Below, one piece after another: positions 1-5,870 of a stretch of 32,956 nucleotides of DNA. Source of the DNA: a virus; the IMG/VR virus record IMGVR_UViG_3300020196_003206, positions 1 to 32,956 of that record; one strand, given 5' to 3'. Position numbers and translations under genes: made by a program. The stretch's first letter is position 1. The number at the start of each line of letters is the position of its first letter. The notes beneath the pieces were generated by a model. The model ran no database searches. It was not told where the DNA came from and was given only the letters and a program-made list of their open reading frames with translations.

Positions 1-11
1 CCAAAAACCGT

Positions 12-40
12 TTGACAATCACAGCACAACACATTATAAT
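12..40 (+). promoter_or_regulatory. sigma70-type promoter before the tRNA genes
   Basis: TTGACA at 12-17 and TATAAT at 35-40 are separated by exactly 17 bp, a perfect bacterial consensus. The expected transcription start near 47 is just before tRNA-Gly at 52, so this should drive the two tRNAs and perhaps the glutaredoxin gene behind them. Confidence 0.9.
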
Positions 41-51
41 TAAATCGAACT

Positions 52-126
52 GCGGGTGTAGCTCAGTGGTAGAGCGAATCGTTGCCAACGATTAGGTCGT
101 GGGTTCAATTCCCTTCACCCGCTCCA
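52..126 (+). tRNA. tRNA-Gly (anticodon GCC)
   Basis: A full cloverleaf can be read. The acceptor GCGGGTG (52-58) pairs with CACCCGC (116-122), discriminator T123 is followed by an encoded CCA (124-126). The D-arm is GCTC/GAGC, the anticodon stem AATCG/CGATT encloses loop TTGCCAA with anticodon GCC at 84-86, and the T-loop reads TTCAATT. It reads GGC/GGU codons and is the first gene after a consensus promoter. Confidence 0.95.
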
Positions 127-130
127 ACTT

Positions 131-207
131 CGGGGTGTGGCCCAGCCTGGTAGGGCGCCTGGATGGGGTCCAGGAGGTCGCTGGTTCGAATCCAGCCACT
201 CCGACCA
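131..207 (+). tRNA. tRNA-Pro (anticodon GGG)
   Basis: The acceptor CGGGGTG (131-137) pairs with CACTCCG (197-203, one G-T wobble), A204 is the discriminator and CCA is encoded at 205-207. The anticodon stem CCTGG/CCAGG (158-162/170-174) holds loop ATGGGGT with anticodon GGG at 165-167. The T-arm CTGG..CCAG holds TTCGAAT. It lies four bases after tRNA-Gly, so both are probably co-transcribed. The GGG anticodon reads CCC and CCU. Confidence 0.94.
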
Positions 208-228
208 TTAATATGTTTAAATATACTC

Positions 229-468
229 ATGAATAATTCCAACATTGTATGGAGTAAGATCACTTGCCCATACTGCGATATGGCAAAAAAATTGCTGATC
301 AAAAAGGAAATAGTATTTGAAGAAAAAATAATAGGTCAAGGCTACACAAGAGAACAATTATTGGAGGCGATTCCTTCTGCTAAAACTGTGCCACAGATCA
401 TCCTGCGAGGCAAACTTATAGGTGGTTATGATCAACTGAAAAAATATTTTGACGAAGGGGGTCGATAA
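229..468 (+). CDS. grx: glutaredoxin
   Basis: A 79-residue glutaredoxin. The dithiol active site CPYC follows the first beta strand (near residues 13-16), and the family motifs TVPQI (cis-Pro) and GGYDQL (glutathione-binding GG-D) follow in the right order. Length matches single-domain phage and bacterial glutaredoxins. It would reduce disulfides with glutathione, for example as electron donor to ribonucleotide reductase, which is not in this window. A longer frame begins inside tRNA-Pro, so the first ATG after the tRNA (229) was chosen. The next gene begins one base after the stop. Confidence 0.9.
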   Translation: MNNSNIVWSKITCPYCDMAKKLLIKKEIVFEEKIIGQGYTREQLLEAIPSAKTVPQIILRGKLIGGYDQLKKYFDEGGR

Positions 469-469
469 T

Positions 470-757
470 ATGTTAAAAATGCTGCAGGACATCACAGAAA
501 CTGATGTGTATTCTGTAAAATTGGTATCCAAAGAGGAACTGATAGGCAGAATCGTTGAAATCACCGAACATGAAATACGCATGCGCAAACCCATGTGCCT
601 TGTGAATTCAGGCAGCGGCATAGGAATGATTCCTTGGGTCATCACAGGCTCTGGACTGGAAATATATCTACAGATAAAACATTTGCTCACAGTGGATAAG
701 GCCAGCAAGGACATAGCGTCCAGCTACATACAAAGCACCACAGGATTGACATTGTAA
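470..757 (+). CDS. Sm-like (LSm-fold) conserved phage protein
   Basis: A 95-residue protein whose first half resembles an Sm fold: an N-terminal helix, then VYSVKLVSKEELIGRIVEI (strands 1-2) and EIRMRKPMCLV (strand 3). The C-terminal segment ending SSYIQSTTGLTL recalls conserved small proteins of T4-like marine phages. The function is unknown; an RNA- or protein-binding role is only a guess from the fold impression. ATG 470 is preferred to the in-frame ATG at 449, which overlaps the glutaredoxin. The stop overlaps the next start (ATGA type), indicating translational coupling. Confidence 0.55.
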   Translation: MLKMLQDITETDVYSVKLVSKEELIGRIVEITEHEIRMRKPMCLVNSGSGIGMIPWVITGSGLEIYLQIKHLLTVDKASKDIASSYIQSTTGLTL

Positions 758-1335
758 TGAACAAAAGAATGATATTGTGTGACGTGGATGGTGTGCTGCT
801 GCTTTGGGAACAGGCTTTTGATCAGTGGATGCTGCGTCAAGGATTTCAAAAAGTCAAAGAAAACAGCTATGACATTGAACAACACTACAACATTGAAAAA
901 GCACAAGCAAAATTATTGATTCAAATATTCAACGAAAGTGCCGGCATTCGTTATCTGGATCCCATTGATGGCGCCAGCACTTATGTGAAAAAGTTACATG
1001 ATGACGGCTATGAGATGAGATTGATCACCAGTCTTACACTGGAGCCTATGGCTCACAAAGCACGACAGGACAATCTACAGGACAAGTTTGGCAATGTGTT
1101 TAGGAATGTGATATTTTTAGACACTGGCAGCGAGAAGGACGAAATACTGTCACAGATGCCCAAAGGCAGTTTTTGGATAGAAGACAAACCTAAAAATGCT
1201 TTGGCAGGTGTGCAGCAAGGCATGGTGAGTATTTTGTTTTCGCACCCACACAACAAAGATTTCAAACACCAAGATGTCAAAAGATGTGAGAATTGGAAAG
1301 AAATTTACCAATACATCAGCATGTACCCCAATTAA
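757..1335 (+). CDS. HAD-superfamily phosphatase
   Basis: A 192-residue protein starting with the HAD motif I, DVDGVL (D9, D11). ITSLTLEP near residue 90 fits motif II (T/S), and WIEDKPKNAL near 143 fits motif IV with acidic residues. A Lys between them could serve as motif III. HAD hydrolases use the first Asp as nucleophile to remove phosphate from small metabolites; phage members are often 5'-nucleotidase-like, but the substrate cannot be told here. The start overlaps the previous stop, so it is the third gene of an operon. Confidence 0.8.
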   Translation: MNKRMILCDVDGVLLLWEQAFDQWMLRQGFQKVKENSYDIEQHYNIEKAQAKLLIQIFNESAGIRYLDPIDGASTYVKKLHDDGYEMRLITSLTLEPMAHKARQDNLQDKFGNVFRNVIFLDTGSEKDEILSQMPKGSFWIEDKPKNALAGVQQGMVSILFSHPHNKDFKHQDVKRCENWKEIYQYISMYPN

Positions 1336-1352
1336 ATTGGTAACATTGACTA

Positions 1353-1381
1353 TTGATTTGTGATTGAACAAGTGATATAAT
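1353..1381 (+). promoter_or_regulatory. sigma70-type promoter
   Basis: TTGATT (1353-1358), a 17-bp spacer and a perfect TATAAT (1376-1381) precede the small basic protein at 1444. A TTGACT at 1347 is too far from the -10 box to be the -35 element. Confidence 0.8.
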
Positions 1382-1443
1382 TAAAAAGAATTGAACACAG
1401 TTCGATTCGTTATGATATCATTAACAACAAGGAGAAAACAATA

Positions 1444-1629
1444 ATGCCTACACATGAAGAAATAGTGCAAGCGTTTGAATCTTACAAGCTGGAGAATGAA
1501 TCCTTTGAAACCAAAGGTGTAAAAGCTGCGGCTGCAAGAGCGCGAAAAGCTCTAGGGATTCTTTCAAAATCTTCTAAATTAAGAAGAAAAGAAATCCAAG
1601 AAAAAAAGAACTCATTAAGTAAAAATTAA
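1444..1629 (+). CDS. small basic, possibly DNA-binding protein
   Basis: A 61-residue lysine/arginine-rich protein. Residues 24-40 (KGVKAAAARARKALGIL) followed by a K/R-rich tail (KLRRKEIQEKKN) resemble the short histone-H1-like proteins of T4-like marine phages. A nucleoid or transcription role is inferred only. A strong ribosome site (AAGGAG) sits before ATG 1444, and the gene has its own promoter at 1353-1381 and a perfect hairpin after its stop, so it is a monocistronic, probably highly expressed unit. Confidence 0.6.
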   Translation: MPTHEEIVQAFESYKLENESFETKGVKAAAARARKALGILSKSSKLRRKEIQEKKNSLSKN

Positions 1630-1638
1630 ATTTTACTG

Positions 1639-1665
1639 ATCAGCACGGAGCATATCCGTGCTGAT
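1639..1665 (+). terminator. perfect 11-bp hairpin after the small basic gene
   Basis: ATCAGCACGGA (1639-1649) pairs perfectly with TCCGTGCTGAT (1655-1665) around loop GCATA. It lies 10 bases after a stop codon. No run of T follows, so it may be a weak terminator or a 3'-end stabiliser. Confidence 0.55.
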
Positions 1666-1739
1666 TGACCACAGTTTCACTTATATCTCATCTATTCTGA
1701 CTAAATAACACTCTAAACAAATAATAAGTAAAAGTATAA

Positions 1740-1943
1740 ATGTTAACCGGTAAAATCAAGTGGTATAATGCTGCTAAAGGCTATGGTTTCATAGTGCCAG
1801 AAGACGGCAGCAAAGACGTGTTCGTTCACGCCACAGCATTAAAGAGTGCTCAAATTTCCAGTCTAGAAGAAGGACAATCAGTGTCCTACGAATTGATTGA
1901 AAGTAGGGGCAGACAGGCTGCGGGCAACCTAAGAATCATCTAG
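1740..1943 (+). CDS. csp: cold-shock domain protein (CspA family)
   Basis: A 67-residue single cold-shock domain of standard length. RNP1 is KGYGFIVP (residues 13-20) and RNP2 is VFVHATAL (27-34). The opening LTGKIKWYNAAKG and closing GRQAAGNLRII are typical. Such proteins bind single-stranded RNA/DNA, melt mRNA structure and can act as antiterminators. ATG 1740 lacks a clear Shine-Dalgarno site. The gene stands alone between the hairpin at 1639-1665 and the tmRNA promoter. Confidence 0.95.
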   Translation: MLTGKIKWYNAAKGYGFIVPEDGSKDVFVHATALKSAQISSLEEGQSVSYELIESRGRQAAGNLRII

Positions 1944-1999
1944 CACAATCACACATACAACTTCATGCTGCGCCCTAGCCATGAATGACACTTTAAAGG

Positions 2000-2028
2000 T
2001 TGACAAACACAAAAAATAATGCTTAAAT
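2000..2028 (+). promoter_or_regulatory. sigma70-type promoter of the tmRNA
   Basis: TTGACA at 2000-2005, a 17-bp spacer and TTAAAT at 2023-2028. The predicted start near 2035 is directly before the acceptor piece of the permuted tmRNA. Confidence 0.8.
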
Positions 2029-2034
2029 AATCAT

Positions 2035-2362
2035 ACGAGCGTTGATAGGAGTGGAATAAATTGTCTGGACCGGGCTCGATGCCCGCACCTCCACCAAATT
2101 CACTCGCGAGTAACACACCTGATGTGCTACACGGGGGTGAAAAGATTCGACAGCAATCTAAAGACTCAAGGAGTTCGTCGGTGAGGCATGACCGTCAATC
2201 AGTCCAACTTACAAATGGCAAAACGCCTTTTGTTGCAGAGTTAAAAATTCCTTCTAACCTATTGGTTAGATCAGAATTATTGGCAGCCTAAAAGCCTGCT
2301 AACTCCGAGTGTGATTGTGCTTGGGAACAGAACACAATCTGGGTGGGAGGCAACTCCCACTC
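2035..2362 (+). ncRNA. ssrA: circularly permuted (two-piece) tmRNA
   Basis: The tRNA-like ends occur in permuted order. The 3' piece comes first: a T-arm (CGGG, CTCGATG, CCCG at 2071-2085), acceptor strand CACCTCC (2086-2092), A2093 and CCA (2094-2096). After a 36-nt spacer the 5' piece begins, GGGGGTG (2133-2139) then the signature ATTCGAC. The acceptor strands pair over all seven positions with G3-U70 wobble, the alanyl-tRNA-synthetase identity. The tag frame likely resumes at GGC 2217 (GKTPF...) and ends SELLAA with TAA at 2289-2291; a hairpin CTAACC/GGTTAG lies inside it. GAGTGG (2049-2054) can pair with CCACTC (2357-2362), joining the pieces. The T-arm is one base short of canonical. Ends are approximate. 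Confidence 0.93.
2343..2360 (+). other. GCAA-capped hairpin at the tmRNA 3' end
   Basis: GTGGGAG (2343-2349) pairs perfectly with CTCCCAC (2354-2360) around a GCAA (GNRA) tetraloop. It is followed by TC and eight A, not a T run. It either belongs to the tmRNA fold (competing with the proposed 2049-2054/2357-2362 pairing) or marks the end of the transcript. Confidence 0.6.
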
Positions 2363-2372
2363 AAAAAAAATC

Positions 2373-2380
2373 CATAAATA
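2373..2380 (+). promoter_or_regulatory. T4-late-like promoter box CATAAATA
   Basis: CATAAATA lies 6 nt before ATG 2387. In T4 the late start site falls about 6 nt after the TATAAATA box, so a transcript from here would begin at or next to the start codon. Confidence 0.65.
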
Positions 2381-2386
2381 TTTCAT

Positions 2387-2626
2387 ATGAAGCATTATGT
2401 GATAGAAGGGCGTCATCAAGATCCCAACAATTATCAAAGCATATGGCAAAACACATTGAAACATTATGGACCCATGGATTTTGACACAGCACATCGGTTG
2501 GCCAAAGATTTGGTAATGAAAAACATAGACGATTTTCACCACAGAGCTTGGGTTTTGGATCACAAAGAATGGAACCAATTTTATGCACACAGAAATAAGG
2601 TACAGTCTAGAGTTGACAAAAAATAA
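2387..2626 (+). CDS. hypothetical small protein
   Basis: A 79-residue hydrophilic protein rich in His, Asn and Asp, with no transmembrane segment or motif I recognise. The middle (MDFDTAHRLAKDLVMKN) looks helical and the C-terminus is basic. Coding is supported by the late-type box 6 nt before the ATG and by tight packing with the next gene, whose promoter overlaps its 3' end. Function unknown; probably expressed late. Confidence 0.65.
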   Translation: MKHYVIEGRHQDPNNYQSIWQNTLKHYGPMDFDTAHRLAKDLVMKNIDDFHHRAWVLDHKEWNQFYAHRNKVQSRVDKK

Positions 2627-2641
2627 AAAATCACATATCAT
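2613..2641 (+). promoter_or_regulatory. sigma70-type promoter giving a leaderless mRNA
   Basis: TTGACA (2613-2618), 17-bp spacer, TATCAT (2636-2641). The expected start, about 7 nt after the -10 box, coincides with ATG 2648. The -35 box lies inside the end of the previous gene. Confidence 0.75.
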
Positions 2642-2647
2642 GACAGA

Positions 2648-3343
2648 ATGACTTGGAAAACAAAAGTCACAATTTGGTCATACAAATTTTGGCGATGGTT
2701 CAAAAGTAGAAAACAGTTCTGGGCAGTATCACTGTTGGTAATTATAGGATATTTGTTGGGCACATTCTATCCCAACACAAAGACTCAAAACAGCATTATC
2801 TCTGGTCCTTTGGAGGATCTACGCAAAACCGCTCGCAGTCTAGGACTGGCTGAACCCTCTTTCAACTATTACAATCAAACCACATTCATTCAATCTGTGG
2901 ATCGCTGTATAGATTATGTGTATTTTGACATGCATCGAGATCAACACATACCCAAAGCCATCATTATTGCCATGGCGATGATAGAATCAGACAACGGCAG
3001 CAGTAGGTTTGCTTTGGAAGGCAACAATCTGTTTGGAGTGCGAACTTGGGATTTGAACGAACCTCAAATGAAGCCCTATTTGAAATTGGATGCCAAATGG
3101 GGAGTAAAAAAATACAAAACCAAATGTGCCAGTGTGCGTGACATGATTGACATACTGAATCACAAAGATGTGCATAAAAAATTTAGATTCGAACGCAATG
3201 CTCAAATGAGAAAAGTCAATCCAGACGTTTTTAAAATTGTGGATGAATTGGACAAATGGGCACAGAATCCCTATTATCGTCAACAGATCAAAGATGTGAT
3301 CAAAGACAATCTAACACAGTATATGCCTGTGGCGAAGAAGTAG
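2648..3343 (+). CDS. Bax-like glucosaminidase with N-terminal membrane anchor
   Basis: A 231-residue protein with a basic N-terminus (WRWFKSRK) and one transmembrane segment at about 25-41, predicting a type II signal anchor with the enzyme domain outside the cytoplasm. Residues 99-135 (IPKAIIIAMAMIESDNGSS then RFALEGNNLFGVRTWD) match the Bax / GH73 endo-beta-N-acetylglucosaminidase core; E113 is the likely catalytic glutamate. It would cleave peptidoglycan glycan strands, so it is the best lysin candidate in the window, though a tail-associated or remodelling role is possible. No signal cleavage site is evident. The promoter at 2613-2641 implies leaderless translation from ATG 2648. Confidence 0.8.
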   Translation: MTWKTKVTIWSYKFWRWFKSRKQFWAVSLLVIIGYLLGTFYPNTKTQNSIISGPLEDLRKTARSLGLAEPSFNYYNQTTFIQSVDRCIDYVYFDMHRDQHIPKAIIIAMAMIESDNGSSRFALEGNNLFGVRTWDLNEPQMKPYLKLDAKWGVKKYKTKCASVRDMIDILNHKDVHKKFRFERNAQMRKVNPDVFKIVDELDKWAQNPYYRQQIKDVIKDNLTQYMPVAKK

Positions 3344-3360
3344 CCCAAAGGACCAACAGT

Positions 3361-3468
3361 TTAATTTGTGGGCCCTTTGAGTTTCTTTTTTAACACAAGT
3401 GGTTTGGGATTGATGATCCAATCTTTTTTCAACAACAGCACTTGCTTTTGTTTAGGCCAAGTGTACAT
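3361..3468 (-). CDS. tiny basic hypothetical protein
   Basis: A 35-residue ORF beginning MYTWPKQKQVLLLKKDW and rich in Lys and Leu. Its ATG overlaps the stop of the 31-residue membrane protein upstream on the same strand (TAATG overlap), the classic sign of translational coupling. A longer frame runs further upstream but would read through the upstream gene in the wrong frame. Function unknown. Confidence 0.5.
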   Translation of the reverse strand: MYTWPKQKQVLLLKKDWIINPKPLVLKKKLKGPTN

Positions 3469-3563
3469 TACTTCTTGATTTTTGAAATCAAACCATTGAT
3501 AAGGTCTTTGCCAAAGTAGCCAAGAGCAATACCTATGATTAAAGTGATAATTACTGTAAACAT
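3468..3563 (-). CDS. 31-residue single-pass membrane protein
   Basis: The product starts MFTVIITLIIGIALGYFGKD, one transmembrane helix with Gly spacing, followed by an amphipathic basic tail (LINGLISKIKK). A good ribosome site (AAAGGA) precedes the ATG and a CATAAATA late-type box lies about 30 nt upstream on the same strand. It heads a two-gene reverse unit between the glucosaminidase and a divergent forward promoter. The size and location would suit a lysis or membrane-modulating peptide, but this is only inference. Confidence 0.6.
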   Translation of the reverse strand: MFTVIITLIIGIALGYFGKDLINGLISKIKK

Positions 3564-3593
3564 AATATATCCTTTGTTGTTTTTTTGTAGTAG

Positions 3594-3601
3594 TATTTAT
3601 G
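3594..3601 (-). promoter_or_regulatory. late-type box CATAAATA (reverse)
   Basis: The reverse strand reads CATAAATA, about 30 nt before the ATG of the 31-residue membrane protein, with AAAGGA between them. Confidence 0.55.
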
Positions 3602-3613
3602 CTTTTTTGAGCC

Positions 3614-3642
3614 TTGACAAAAATATTAACAGACACTATAAT
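3614..3642 (+). promoter_or_regulatory. perfect consensus sigma70-type promoter
   Basis: TTGACA (3614-3619), 17-bp spacer, TATAAT (3637-3642). The expected start near 3649 is next to ATG 3650, again predicting a leaderless or nearly leaderless mRNA. Confidence 0.88.
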
Positions 3643-3649
3643 AGAGGAT

Positions 3650-3994
3650 ATGGGCTACATTATGACACACATTGCCAAAAGAATTAAACATAGATTAGCT
3701 CGCACTAAAAAACTGGCTCAAGCAAGACGCGAGCACAAGGCATGGCTGAAAAGTCAAGGACTGGACAACATAAAAATACCCAAAGGCTATGGTCAGGAAA
3801 TGCCGGATTACAGCACAAAGAAAAAGATGCCTCCCACATCAGATCGCATCACAGGTGAAACAAAACGCAAACCTGAACAGCATTACAGCGGTGAACGCAA
3901 ATTGATAGGTATTGGTTTGATGCACAAAAGCAATCTCGTGCCTGTGTGGGATGAAGAATCCGCTATTGAAATATCTAAAATGCGTCGCAACTAA
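3650..3994 (+). CDS. conserved marine-phage protein of unknown function
   Basis: A 114-residue basic protein. The N-terminus (IAKRIKHRLARTKKLAQARR) is a charged helix; the C-terminus GIGLMHKSNLVPVWDEESA recalls a small protein recurrent in T4-like cyanophages and pelagiphages (recollection, not a search). No catalytic motif is visible. A TTG at 3614 in the same frame is rejected because it is the -35 box. ATG 3650 lies where transcription should begin; ATG 3662 is an alternative giving 110 residues. Confidence 0.7.
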   Translation: MGYIMTHIAKRIKHRLARTKKLAQARREHKAWLKSQGLDNIKIPKGYGQEMPDYSTKKKMPPTSDRITGETKRKPEQHYSGERKLIGIGLMHKSNLVPVWDEESAIEISKMRRN

Positions 3995-4087
3995 ATGGTT
4001 GCAATCCTACAAGCGATACTATTGTTTGGTTTGGGAATTTTAATTGCTTGGATTGTTTACAGATACAAAATTAAAAAAATTAAATAG
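3995..4087 (+). CDS. 30-residue single-pass membrane protein
   Basis: The ORF starts immediately after the previous stop and encodes MVAILQAILLFGLGILIAWI plus a short basic tail (VYRYKIKKIK): a single transmembrane helix with a positive C-terminus. Its 3' end overlaps the end of the reverse-strand gene 4080-4319 by 8 nt. Zero spacing from the upstream gene and the clear membrane character support coding. Function unknown. Confidence 0.6.
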   Translation: MVAILQAILLFGLGILIAWIVYRYKIKKIK

Positions 4088-4319
4088 TTATATCTTCAAA
4101 CGATTTGTCTTTGAGATTCAAGTTCTCTTTAATTGCTTTCAATTCAAGCTCATTCACACACCAAGTGCGCCCTGAACTGTCTGGCAGTTCATTTTGTATT
4201 TTTTCCACCACTTCGACACTGTATGTCCTACAGTCCATTTTGGTGTCAAAAGTCTTGATTATTTGAAAGTTTTCACATTCGTTAAACAAACAAATGGTTA
4301 CAATTAAAAAAAATTTCAT
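4080..4319 (-). CDS. small exported protein
   Basis: A 79-residue protein with a short hydrophobic N-terminus (MKFFLIVTICLFNECENF) that may be a signal peptide or anchor. Three further cysteines or charged segments follow (MDCRTYSVEVVEKIQ, GRTWCVNELELK), so a disulfide-bonded periplasmic protein is possible. A TAAATA box lies 6 nt before the ATG. It sits downstream of the holin on the same strand and may belong to a late lysis-related block; function not recognised. Confidence 0.6.
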   Translation of the reverse strand: MKFFLIVTICLFNECENFQIIKTFDTKMDCRTYSVEVVEKIQNELPDSSGRTWCVNELELKAIKENLNLKDKSFEDITI

Positions 4320-4325
4320 ACAATA

Positions 4326-4333
4326 TATTTAAT
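4326..4333 (-). promoter_or_regulatory. late-type box ATTAAATA (reverse)
   Basis: The reverse strand reads ATTAAATA 6 nt before ATG 4319. Geometry matches the leaderless late-promoter pattern seen at several other genes here. Confidence 0.5.
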
Positions 4334-4387
4334 AAGTTGTTGGTTAAAGTTTTATGTCAGCTTATTGTTTTTTGCAACACTGCTATG

Positions 4388-4771
4388 CTACAGCGCTGGT
4401 GTGTCCTGCTTGGCTAGTGGTCTATGCACAGGCACACTGCTGGTCATGGGCATCGTCGCTACACTGTTGGCTTGCAGTTTTTCTTGAGTGCGACCAAATG
4501 CAGTGAGTCCCAACACAGCACCCATGGCCACATGGTACAATCCTGCGCCTTTGAGTGTGAGTGGTTCCCATGCTGTGACAGGATTTCCTAAAGATGCTTG
4601 AAATGCTGCCCACATGATGGGAAACAGTATGAAATCTGTAGTGCATGTGATCATGTAGACCCATCCCATCATGGGTCGCCATCTTTTCTGCATCCAGTCT
4701 TCTTTTTTAGAGCCTTCGGGAGATTCAGACTGCATTTCAAATGTAGTGGTTTTTGTTTGATTTTCTAGCAT
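4388..4771 (-). CDS. holin, GTA/T4-like-cyanophage 3-TM type
   Basis: A 127-residue protein with a charged N-terminus, then RWRPMMGWVYMITCTTDFI (about 31-49), a hydrophobic stretch to 57, WEPLTLKGAGLYHVAMGAVL (about 69-88) and GRTQEK. This order matches the GTA_holin_3TM family common in alphaproteobacterial gene transfer agents and marine myoviruses. Holins permeabilise the inner membrane and time lysis. The C-terminus is a low-complexity polar tail. A CATAAATA box lies 5 nt before the ATG, fitting late, leaderless expression. Confidence 0.85.
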   Translation of the reverse strand: MLENQTKTTTFEMQSESPEGSKKEDWMQKRWRPMMGWVYMITCTTDFILFPIMWAAFQASLGNPVTAWEPLTLKGAGLYHVAMGAVLGLTAFGRTQEKLQANSVATMPMTSSVPVHRPLAKQDTPAL

Positions 4772-4776
4772 AGTTG

Positions 4777-4784
4777 TATTTATG
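4777..4784 (-). promoter_or_regulatory. late-type box CATAAATA (reverse)
   Basis: The reverse strand reads CATAAATA 5 nt before holin ATG 4771, so late transcription would begin at about the start codon. Confidence 0.65.
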
Positions 4785-4807
4785 TATTTTGGAAGTTAAA
4801 TTAGCAG

Positions 4808-5086
4808 TTATTGCAGAGGTTTATTGAATATCTTTTCCAGCAGTGATTTACAAGCATCATGCCAGTAGTGTCCACAACTACGCAGTCGTTCATTTTGCCT
4901 GCGTAATTTTTCCAGATGTTTTGTCAGTGTGCGACACTGTGCGGCAGTCAATCGTTGTGTGGTGCTGCTGAGTTGATCCAAACGCCTAATCACTTCATCT
5001 ATAGCAGGGCAAGTGATATCAGGCACTCTGGGTGCATTTTTACGCACACTTTTCCACAGTGCTTTGGCTTGCAATTTCTTTTTCAT
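4808..5086 (-). CDS. hypothetical coiled-coil protein
   Basis: A 92-residue basic protein. Residues about 26-70 (IDEVIRRLDQLSSTTQRL, CRTLTKHLEKLRRQNERL) form heptad-like leucine repeats, suggesting a coiled coil. Three cysteines are present. There is no signal sequence or transmembrane segment, so a spanin role is unlikely despite the neighbouring holin. A TCTAAATA box lies 5 nt before the ATG. Confidence 0.65.
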   Translation of the reverse strand: MKKKLQAKALWKSVRKNAPRVPDITCPAIDEVIRRLDQLSSTTQRLTAAQCRTLTKHLEKLRRQNERLRSCGHYWHDACKSLLEKIFNKPLQ

Positions 5087-5091
5087 CCATA

Positions 5092-5099
5092 TATTTAGA
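5092..5099 (-). promoter_or_regulatory. late-type box TCTAAATA (reverse)
   Basis: The reverse strand reads TCTAAATA 5 nt before ATG 5086, the same geometry as the holin promoter. Confidence 0.5.
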
Positions 5100-5208
5100 A
5101 TTGTAGAATTTTTTCAATAGTGCTTACTTTATTAATTAACAGCTCAGTTTTGGTTAACCATATCACAAAATGCTAATGTATATGCGGATTATTTTTTGTA
5201 GTTTTTGA

Positions 5209-5237
5209 TTGACTATTGCACACACAGAACTTATACT
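5209..5237 (+). promoter_or_regulatory. sigma70-type promoter of the lipoprotein cluster
   Basis: TTGACT (5209-5214), 17-bp spacer, TATACT (5232-5237). A leader of about 36 nt with AAAGGAGG precedes ATG 5280. This rules out the earlier in-frame start at 5205. Confidence 0.8.
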
Positions 5238-5279
5238 CGTGTTATGATAGAAAAGTCATACAACATCAAAGGAGGCTCA

Positions 5280-5867
5280 ATGAAAGGCTTAACAATGGCC
5301 GCTGTTGTTTCTTTGGCACTATTGACCAACTGTGCAAACAGAATGGTAGGTATTCCAACAGAAAACACAGCAGAAAAACAAGTGCCGGCGTGGTACTTAC
5401 AACACGCAGACACAGGATCAGAAGGCTGGTTTTGGAACAAAGAAGGTATGTTCTATGCAGTGGGCAGTGACGTGTCGCCAGACATGGAAATGTCATACAA
5501 AAAAGCACTGATCAAGGCCAAAGCCAAAGTAGTAGACCGTGTGGTGGGTGAAATGAACAATAGAACTTCCTACAAGCTGGATGAAACTGGCAATGCAGAA
5601 AGAACTATTGGCAAGGTAGAAGCACAGGAGTTGATTGTGAACGTGATAGAAAGCACAGCTCTTAGAACATATGCAGTGGACAAGAAGTTGACTGTGTACA
5701 ATCCAGAACTTACAAATTACAGAAGTTTTGTGCTGATAAAAATCACCAAGTCAGACGTGGATGCTATTTTGAAGAAGTACGAACAGGACAAACAAAATAA
5801 ATTGTTTAATTTTAAATCTAACAATTTAGAAAAGTCCTCAGATAAGTTATTAGAAAAATCGAGGTAA
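5280..5867 (+). CDS. exported lipoprotein, LPP20-like
   Basis: A 195-residue protein with a lipoprotein signal peptide: MKG, a hydrophobic core, then lipobox LLTNC with C18 as the lipidation site. The mature part (VPAWYL, then FYAVGS, then an Ala/Lys-rich helix KKALIKAKAKVVDRVVGEM) recalls the LPP20/FlgP-like lipoprotein fold. The C-terminus is charged. It should be anchored in a host membrane facing the periplasm. The very strong ribosome site AAAGGAGG and its own promoter suggest high expression. First of three exported-protein genes. Confidence 0.72.
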   Translation: MKGLTMAAVVSLALLTNCANRMVGIPTENTAEKQVPAWYLQHADTGSEGWFWNKEGMFYAVGSDVSPDMEMSYKKALIKAKAKVVDRVVGEMNNRTSYKLDETGNAERTIGKVEAQELIVNVIESTALRTYAVDKKLTVYNPELTNYRSFVLIKITKSDVDAILKKYEQDKQNKLFNFKSNNLEKSSDKLLEKSR

Positions 5868-5870
5868 GCA

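Noticed and set aside
52-207. tRNA pair as a prophage attachment site
   Set aside because: No integrase and no repeated tRNA end seen; the tRNAs are complete and promoter-driven.
163-228. N-terminal extension of the glutaredoxin
   Set aside because: It lies within tRNA-Pro; the natural start is ATG 229.
2061-2291. 76-codon open frame read as a protein
   Set aside because: It runs through the tRNA-like and tag parts of the tmRNA; only the last 24 codons are used, as the tag.
3469-3636. Upstream part of the 91-codon reverse frame
   Set aside because: The 31-residue membrane protein in another frame has the ribosome site and coupling; only the last 35 codons of the long frame were kept.
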